This document shows positions 57,101 to 64,000 of a stretch of 64,000 nucleotides of DNA, piece after piece. Position 1 is the first letter of the stretch. Each line of letters opens with the position of its first letter. The notes under the pieces were generated by a model. It saw only the letters and a program-made list of their open reading frames with translations, was not told the DNA's origin and did no database searches. The translations under genes were made by a program, and so were the position numbers. Where the stretch lies: NCBI GenBank assembly GCA_018398805.1, contig JAGFBZ010000261.1:1178001-1242000 (forward strand), written 5' to 3'. Source of the stretch: Hirundichthys speculiger. Its lineage: Eukaryota > Chordata > Actinopteri > Beloniformes > Exocoetidae.

Positions 57101-60100
57101 GAGCTGCCATTTGCAAAGACCATTAATATCTTCAGGTACAGCTGACACCCAGCTAGTCAATAAACTGACTGATCACAGTGACTTAAACCTTGTTTCTTGC
57201 AGAGATCCGAATGATGTAAAATGTACCGTGAGCAGTTTGTCATGGCATCCTGATAGAGAGAGAAAACTTGCTGCTGCCTATTCATGCCTTGAGTTTCAAA
57301 AATTCTCCAAAGACATGAGCCTGGACTCTTATATCTGGGATGTTGGTGGGTCAGACTGCAGGCTTGATTATAACAACATCAGAACCCTGTGTGTTTACAA
57401 GTGGATGTTTTATTTTTCAGAGAACCCAAACTGCCCAGAAATGTCTCTGAAGCCGGCAAGTCCACTTATCTGTCTGGACTACAACCCAAAAGACTCCCAC
57501 TTTCTTGTGAGAGGTAGCTACAATGGACAAATTGGTGGGTCTGTCCAAGTTCAAGGTTGTTGATAGATTAGTAAGATTTGGTCTGTGATCAGATTTACTC
57601 ACCGAAGGGTTTGTTTGTCTAAGTTTACTGGGACACCAGGAGAGGCAGCCAGCCTGTGGAGTGTTCTTCTGTGGAACTTAGTCACAGAGATCCAGTCTAT
57701 AAGGTCATTTGGCTGCAGTCCAAGACTGGGACAGATGCCTTCTCTGCCTCCACTGACGGACAGGTAGATTAATCAAAAACAGATAAACAGAACACAGATG
57801 GGCAGACTGTTGATAGATAAATGAGGTAAAATGACATTTCTTTCTTACAGTAATAAGCCCTTAGAATATGTGTTTCTCTGTCTCGGTCAGGTTCTGTGGT
57901 GGGATGTCCGCAAGCTGAGTGAGCCCACAGACCGTCTGGTTCTGGACCTAGGCCGGGAAGGGAATCTGAATCAAGCTTTAGGAGCCATCTCTCTGGAGTT
58001 TGAGACAACTATGGTGGGAGTTTGTCTTTTTGTGTGCTTCCTAACAGAACAGACTGTGGTGTTCTGGTCTGTCCAGGACTAAAGTTGACATTTCTGAGAT
58101 AAAGATTCTTTAAGTGGCAAATCAAAGCTCATGGTCATTGTTGGGGATTGAAACCTTGGTAAAACTGTCAAATCAAGAGCTTCAACGAGTCCGTGAAGCC
58201 TGAACTTTATGTTTCAGAAACTAAATTGTGAATTATTCTACTAAATTTTAGTGTACTTCAGTTTTTCATCTGTGTTTCGTGATCTAAAGCCCTGTACAAG
58301 CCAAGTCCCAATATGTTGAGACACTGCATAAACTGTAAATAAAAAGAGAATACACTGATTTGCTGATCTCATAAACCTATGTTTTATTCACATTATAATA
58401 TAGAAAACGTTACAAATGTTTAAACGGAGGAAATGTACCTTCTCAGGAAAAGAAAAGAAGAAAGACTGGAGGCCAGTCCAGCACCTGTACTCTTTGCTGG
58501 TGTGATTGACATCAGTTGTCTGTAGGACGATCCAGTTTTGACTAAGCTTTAGCTACAGTGCATGGAGATCTAGACTGCAAAAATAAAGCCATAAAATTGA
58601 AAAGAATTCTATCTTTGCATTTTATGGAAAGGAAATCAGCCCTTTTCACAAATAACTGGGTCATACAGTGTCTGTTTATTCTTATACATCCTCTGATGTA
58701 CAGGAAGAACCTTTATTTTAGGCCGAGAATCCTGGGAGGTTCCTTTGAGAGACTGTTTTTACCATTTTGCCCTGAACTGAACCTCATAAAGTTTTTGCTG
58801 TTTCGATAGCTGTATCAGTCAAACACCTCAGTTTGTACTGTAAGGTTTTCGAAAGAGCAAACAAACCTCTTTGGACACTTTTATAAAAAAGTAATGTAGC
58901 TTTATGGCAGTTATTTTGTTTCTTTTCTTCCTGACCCTCTGTGTTTTTGTCCATGATGTCTCTCCAGCCAACTAAGTTCATGGTGGGGACAGAACAGGGC
59001 CTGGTTGTGTCATGTAACAGAAAGGCCAAGACTCCAGCTGAAAAAATTGTTTGTACATATGATGGGCATCATGGACCCATTTATGCCCTTCAGAGGAATC
59101 CTTTCTTCCCTAAGAACTTCCTCACCATTGGGGACTGGAGGGCTGGCATTTGGTCTGAGGAAATCAAGGAGTCATCCATCATCTGGACCAAGTAGGATTC
59201 AGACCCACTATATTGGTAGAGGGAGAACATGTTATGTTATTAATTCTGATAGAATTTAAATATGAAGGACAGAACTTATTTCCAAAATGCAAATGTGATG
59301 GATGAGGATTCTTACTTATTCACCTGCCCTTGCCCCTCATTTGTTCTGATCATCTCATCTTTTAACCATGTGCTCTTGATCCATCTTGTCAGAAGTTCAT
59401 TTATTTTTCTGTTATTATTGTTTAGTCTTCCTTAATTTTCTTTATACTGCCTTTATTTTTTTTTTACTTTGGCTTATGTAATTTCCCTTTTCCCCATCCT
59501 CTGAATCTCTCCATATTTTGTCCTCTTGTATTGCATCAACTTATCTTGTAATGTATCATTGGAATTTTCTTGATCCTTCAAGGCCCTTCCGTTACAGACA
59601 ATCATCCTGCTCAGGTGGCGTTACATTCGTATTTTATTTTATTTTGCGTAATTGTGTGTCCCAGGTATCAAATGTCGTACGTCATGGATGCCTGCTGGAG
59701 TCCAGTCAGACCTTCTGTTTTCTTCACTGTGAAGATGGATGGTATCCTGGACATCTGGGACATCCTGTTCAAACAGAATGACCCCAAACTAAGTATCAAG
59801 GTGCGGTGATCTTACCTGTAAACCCACAGTTGTCTGATGCAGTCAGTCCACTGTTTCAGAATTTTCATCCATGTGTTGTTGTAGTAATTGTTGACGTTGC
59901 TATGTATTGTTGCCCTCAGGTGTGTGACAAAGCTCTGTACAGCATCCGCGTTCAGGATAACGGGCATCTGCTGGCGTGCGGCTCTCAGCAGGGTGAAGCC
60001 ACGCTGCTGGAGATCAGCTCTGGACTGTCAACCCTGCAGAAAAATGAGAAAAGTCTTGTAGCTGCTGTAAGGAACACTGAGACATCTGCTGATTTGAGAT

Positions 60101-60815
60101 CTGATTTACTATTAAGAACAATGAGCTAAAAACAAAATACATAATCAGACAATAGTTTCCTTGGTTTACCTGAACTAAAGGCCCTTTAAGGCATGCACAT
60201 GCACCATTATCTGTTTATTAAGTATAAAGTGGATGTTTCTGTGTAATGTCTGATTGATCTACCTGGTGTTATTTGCAACATTTTATGATAGAAATCTGAT
60301 TAGTTAAACATTTCTCAAATCTAGCCCACTATGGAAATGCTTTGGACACAGTGACATTTATGAAGTTCACAAATCGTGTGACTACACAGGAGAGAAATAA
60401 CTTCCTAACTGGTCTGTAGATGTTTGAACGAGAGACAAAACGAGAGAAGATTCTGGAGGCCCGACGGAGGGAGAAGCGCTTGAAGGAGAGGAGTCGTTCA
60501 GAACAGAGCAAAGGAGAGGAGACAGCACGGGAAGAAGGAGAAGAGGACCCCAAGCAGCTCATTGCTCTAGCTGAGAGTGACTTTTACAGCATGGTGGAGA
60601 TGGAGCTAAAGAGGAGAGAGAAGAGGAAGGAGTCAATGCAGGTAAGGAGGAAGGAGAGGCCTCAATTAATGACACCAGTCCACTTTGTTCTTATTGTACA
60701 CGTGGCTGTCCACAGTTTGTATTGCACTGGTGTAACATTTTTTTATTGCATTAAATGGATCTATCACACTAATTGTCTGTCTTTTTTTTTTCAGGAAAAA
60801 AATACCTGTGAATAA
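54156..60815 (+). CDS. dnai2: Dynein axonemal intermediate chain 2, N-terminal exon disrupted
   Basis: Outer-arm dynein WD-repeat intermediate chain of motile cilia and sperm flagella. Downstream exons: 55114-55275, 57014-57135, 57203-57345, 57421-57534, 57624-57763, 57891-58013, 58968-59191, 59665-59800, 59920-60066, 60420-60641, 60795-60815. All join in phase, 517 residues in total. Family landmarks include [23 protein letters not shown] [72 protein letters not shown] and [15 protein letters not shown]. The N-terminal exon begins [16 protein letters not shown] at 54156 but codon 17 is TAA (54204-54206). The same frame continues as recognisable dnai2 to about 54336, where no in-phase GT donor is evident. 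The first usable in-frame ATG after it is 55150. The C-terminus is short (QEKNTCE), and AATAAA overlaps the stop. Confidence 0.9.
56059..56200 (+). mobile_element. LINE tail fragment with (TGGA)n
   Basis: CGCCTCGGGATTCTCCCAGA, GAGGAGCTGGTGGAAGCGGC, TGCTGCCCCAGCGACCCGAC and TTCGGATAAGCGGAAGCTAA, then a TGGA run. This is the typical 3' end of a fish RTE-like LINE, inserted inside the Harbinger element. Confidence 0.75.
56365..56658 (-). CDS. Myb/SANT-like DNA-binding protein of a Harbinger element
   Basis: 97 residues from ATG 56658 ([20 protein letters not shown]), with [30 protein letters not shown] and [19 protein letters not shown] forming a trihelix Myb/SANT fold. In PIF/Harbinger elements a protein of this kind partners the transposase and brings it to the ends. 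The frame is open and ends NTGG then stop. An upstream in-frame GTG at 56709 was not used. The ORF may be too short to be complete, since such proteins usually carry a longer C-terminus. Confidence 0.65.
   Translation of the reverse strand: MESLDGKQDRRKRKMKFDELELEILVEEANKHIHELQQRHLNITKRNAIWEKICDRINAVGKTKRTADEVKRRWQDIRRGTKEKVAFNKTSANNTGG
58260..58450. repeat. MITE-like fragment in dnai2 intron
   Basis: CCAATATGTTGAGACACTGC, AAATAAAAAGAGAATACACT and GATTTGCTGATCTCATAAAC, a word set shared with 17070-17115 (GCAGTGATTTGCAAATCTCA). It is probably a degraded dispersed DNA element. Confidence 0.4.
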
Positions 60816-60816
60816 A
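60811..60816 (+). terminator. Candidate polyadenylation signal of dnai2
   Basis: AATAAA overlaps the TAA stop of the last exon. A 3' UTR this short would be unusual, so a later signal may be used instead. Confidence 0.3.
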
Positions 60817-61940
60817 AGGAAGTTATTGAGTGAGCCGAAACTCTGGATTAGTGTTTGACATTTCAGCACATTTCAAACTGGATGCAGTTTTTTGTTGTTA
60901 ACAGAGAAAATCCATAGGGACACGCCTTGATGTAGCGGTTGATTAGAAATGGTTAAAGCTTGAATATCGACAGACCGTATTCTTTATTCAGATTAAAATT
61001 AAAATCTTAAAATTCTCCTTAGTGTTAACAGGTTGAAAGAAAAGCCTTGTGAATAAGTAGAATGTATGCCATCAGCTATGATATTTCATCCAGTCAGACC
61101 TGAGACTTACATCAGTTCTTCTTGAATTGACTCTAGAAGCTGAGAAATTTTAGTGGATAGTTTGAGGTTTTCCAATAAACCATCAAGTTTTAGGAAGTTT
61201 TTTTTTCAAAGCATATTTGGTGAGAGCAGGTTAAGATATCAGACTGATTCAAGTATTCTTTTCCACTGTTTACCAGCTGGCTGATTATTTAATTGTTAAC
61301 ATGGCTGTGAATTGCTTAAGTAGTTTAAAGTTCTCATCAGTGATGATGAAAAACTGATATGCAACATTGCCAGTTTAGTAACTGTTTAATCAAAGATTAA
61401 TAGTTTTATTTTTTGTTTCCTTCTTGTTTGATAGAATGTCTGATTTACATCTGATGAGACTGAATTGATGATAGTTGTTTTCTATCAATCCGTGGCCATG
61501 TGATTGTACACTTTGATTAAACACTTAATGTAAAATGTTATTTTATTTCTTAACTTGGTAGGCTTCAGAGATATTGGATGCCTATAGTAGTTATATGTTT
61601 GTTCGACTTTTCTCTCACCATTTCAATCATATGTGCTTTTTAGTGTGATGTCTCCTTGTTTAGAGATATTGATAGCATATTTAAGGGACAACTCCCTTAT
61701 GAGGGAACAACTATTGTCTTTATGGGTCCTACTTGCATGCAGGAAACTGTATGAAATCAGAGCTCTGATTTCATTGTCTATGACCTAGGTCATAGACAAT
61801 TTTCTAACTGCATTACAACAAAGTAATGGCATGTATATTTATGTTATTTGTTCAAGATCTTAACCTTTGTTCAGGAATTTTTTGTCACAGAAAACAAAGA
61901 TGGGTTTAACAAAGATTACACAAACTGTGTAGCGAACAAG
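60816..61940. other. Intergenic, no feature recognised
   Basis: AT-rich sequence between dnai2 and ZNF locus 6. It has a perfect inverted repeat ATTGTCTATGACCTAGGTCATAGACAAT at about 61773-61800 and no supported gene. Confidence 0.45.
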
Positions 61941-61941
61941 A

Positions 61942-61956
61942 CCCCCCCCCCCCCCC

Positions 61957-62003
<47 letters not shown>

Positions 62004-62022
62004 AAAAAAAAAAAACAGAGGT
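61942..62022. repeat. Poly-C then poly-A run
   Basis: About 17 C followed by more than 40 A; low complexity and probably unreliable in length. Confidence 0.9.
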
Positions 62023-62060
62023 ATTAAGCTTTTATTCTGAAGGATCCCGGAAATTCCCTT
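62023..62060 (-). promoter_or_regulatory. Promoter-like module, copy e
   Basis: Minus strand: GGGAATTTCCGGGATCCTTC followed by AGAATAAAAGCTTAA. It is about 135 bp upstream of the ATG of plus-strand ZNF locus 6, again opposite in strand to the gene. Confidence 0.45.
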
Positions 62061-62193
62061 GTTTACATCGGAACCGGAACTAAGTGTGTTGGTATCACAA
62101 TCTTAGCAACAGTCACACATTCACACTGGGGACAGTTTTTATTTTCTATTTTAACCGTTCTGTTCCTATTTTGTCACCAGTCTGGACGAGACT

Positions 62194-64000
62194 ATGTTAC
62201 AAATCGAGAAGATGCGTGTGTTTGTGAGTCAGCGGCTGAACGCTGCGGTCGAAGAGATTCTTACGGCTTTTGAAAAAACCTGCGCGAAATACGAACAAGA
62301 AGCGGCTCAGTGTCACGAGGTGATCTCACGCCAGCACGCGCTGCTCTGCGCGCTCAACAGACCCCTGATGGATTCACCGTATGCAGGTGAGCAAAGCTGG
62401 GAGAGCAGGTGTTATGAAGCTGTGCACAGCTCTTGGTTTGAAGCTCTCTTTCAGGTACAGCCTCACAATAATCAGGGAGACTTTGTTTACAAATTCTACA
62501 AGAAGAATAATAGGAAAAACGTGTTTTTTTTTTTGTGAGTTTCACAAGCAAAGTGACTTAAAACAAAAAAGTGCCATACTGTGATCTACACTGTGTGGCA
62601 CGTAGCAAATAGTCTCACCAAGAAGATCTGACAACCCTTTGATGGTTAAAATGTTTAGTAAATCAGCTGTAACAGAGTCAACAGACCTGGTGTCTGTGTA
62701 GAAGTTTGTCTTGGGCACCTTGGGGCCTCCCAACAGCTGACTCCTGGTTGATGCATGTGGGCCATCAAAAGTTTATTAACTGCAAAACATGTGTAATAAA
62801 ATATGATTTAAATATATATTTTTGTTCTGTAATGCCTTTTACAATGAACACACTTTTTTTGTTCTTCAAATGTCAGAGCAGTAGTAAGAATCACTCCTGC
62901 TGTAGTATTCCAAGATTTTTGGTGTTTATGAGCATAACACATATGGGTACTTTCAGTTTGCCTTTTGTTCCAGCCCCTTTTTGGGTGAAAACAACCCATT
63001 GAATTTGAATGACAGTCCATGCAGCGTTTTAGCTATTTGCCAATATAAATTAAATAAAACTAAATGAGACTACAGTGTTGCTTTAAAGCTAGTTGGTGCC
63101 CAAATCATAGGGGTTCTCAGATAAAGAATTATATAAAGTTGCTTCTGCACCACAAACACATTATTGTATAGAAAAACAATTTACTGTGATGGAGGAATAT
63201 CCATTCAGTCCGTCTATCTATATGGAGAGACAGCACCATCACATGATAAGAGGTGTCATATCCCCACATCTGTAATTACCAAGTCCAATATTTTGACTTG
63301 TGATGAAGTGATGACCTCAAACATGGTGGGTTCACTCACAAAGGGCTTGTTTGCCTCTGGCTTGAGACAAAGGTCTGTTGGTTATTGGGCCCAGGAAACA
63401 CAAAGAACCAATCCAACTCTTCTGTACAGTAAATTTGCTCATAAACATGAGTGGTAGTATAAAATAAATTAAGTCTTACTGAAACAAATAGTGAAGACAA
63501 AATAATTACATATTGAGCCACTAGTACTGCATGGAACTGTGAAATGTGGAAAATAAAGCATTTAACTTCAGTTTATTGTTGAATTCTGATGGTCTGTTGT
63601 TCCTCAAGTTTAATCCTATATTTTTCTGTGCAGACATGTTCACAAAGCAGCTACAGCTGAGTAAAACAGCAGTTCCTCCTGACCACAAAGACCAGAATCA
63701 GGATCAGGACATGGTTCCACAGCCTTCACACGCTGAAGGAGAACAGCAGAAGGAGCAGCTCCAAGACCTGGATGAAGCTGAGATAATACAGTTCACTTAC
63801 AATTCCAAGCTTGCAACCAAGCCCTTTGAGAACCTTCAACTGTTAGCTAAACCAGGACGGTTGGGTCCAGATCCGGACGTCCCATTGGTGGTGTCTTCTG
63901 AGACTGAAGACAGTGACGACTACAACAAAGACTCTGCTGACAACAGACCCCCTTCAGACAAACCACAGGAGCTGTGTAAACCAAAAAGCAGATTCAGCTG
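62194..64000 (+). CDS. C2H2 zinc-finger protein, 5' part only (ZNF locus 6)
   Basis: Exon 1 is 62194-62386 (MLQIEKMRVFVSQRLNAAVE..., coiled-coil-like), ending TGCAG before GTGAGC in phase 1. Exon 2 starts at 63634 after TTTTTCTGTGCAG with DMFTKQLQLSKTAVPPDHKD and runs open to the window edge. It has a Gln/Asp-rich region, EAEIIQFTYNSKLATKP, SSETEDSDDYNKDS and, at the last bases, the start of a first finger (RFSC). No fingers beyond that are in view, so the number is unknown. Confidence 0.8.
62387..63633. other. Intron 1 of ZNF locus 6
   Basis: AT-rich intron with no recognised mobile element; bounded by GTGAGC and CTGTGCAG. Confidence 0.6.

Overview
This window is nuclear DNA of a ray-finned fish, probably a percomorph teleost. 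The evidence is AT-rich intergenic sequence, spliced genes with GT-AG introns, C2H2 zinc-finger (ZNF) genes whose fingers sit in one 3' exon, and fish-type transposons (Tc1/mariner, hAT and PIF/Harbinger MITEs, L2/CR1-like and RTE-like LINE pieces, a tRNA-type SINE). I cannot name the species.

Layout. 1-4.7 kb: LINE endonuclease fragment, truncated Tc1 copy, and a hAT-like element that carries a two-exon BED-finger ORF with a nearly complete Tc1 element in its intron. 4.8-23.8 kb: four C2H2 ZNF loci (4819-6717 +; 7919-10584 -; 12811-16141 -, frameshifted; 19932-23750 +) separated by transposon debris. 23.9-30 kb: a diverged tandem duplication covering the 3' half of a receptor gene. 25.9-33.7 kb, minus strand: a multi-exon membrane receptor with SRCR domains, one Ig-like domain, a transmembrane exon and a cytoplasmic tail. 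33.7-42 kb: gene-poor, with Tc1 and hAT pieces, a SINE and simple repeats. 42.0-43.2 kb: a Myb/SANT-like gene with a frameshift, whose second exon ends in the acidic segment otherwise found in the ZNF proteins. 46.4-51.0 kb: a fifth ZNF gene (-). 52-54 kb: nested LINE and Harbinger fragments. 54.2-60.8 kb: dnai2, axonemal dynein intermediate chain 2, with intact WD-repeat exons but a stop codon in the N-terminal exon. 62.2-64 kb: the 5' part of a sixth ZNF gene, running off the window.

How the pieces relate. The ZNF loci share one architecture: a short first coding exon ending in phase 1, then one exon with a glutamate/lysine-rich segment (KEE...F.F.PV.VK.E..EEKPQ) followed by fingers. Three of them share a related N-terminal exon (QRL.AA..EI...FE). 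Five have the same promoter-like module upstream (an ETS-like CTTCCGG or CTTCCGT in four, plus TTCAAAATAAAAG), on the strand opposite to the gene. Several show internal block duplication, so the region looks like an active ZNF birth-and-death cluster. dnai2 and the SRCR/Ig receptor are unrelated residents.

No single wholly new system stands out. The best leads are the shared promoter module, the receptor duplication that lost its membrane exons in one copy, the BED-only ORF interrupted by Tc1, the SANT-like/ZNF-acidic fusion, and the disrupted 5' end of dnai2. All gene models come from reading frames, splice-site phase and family recognition. No alignment or transcript data were used.
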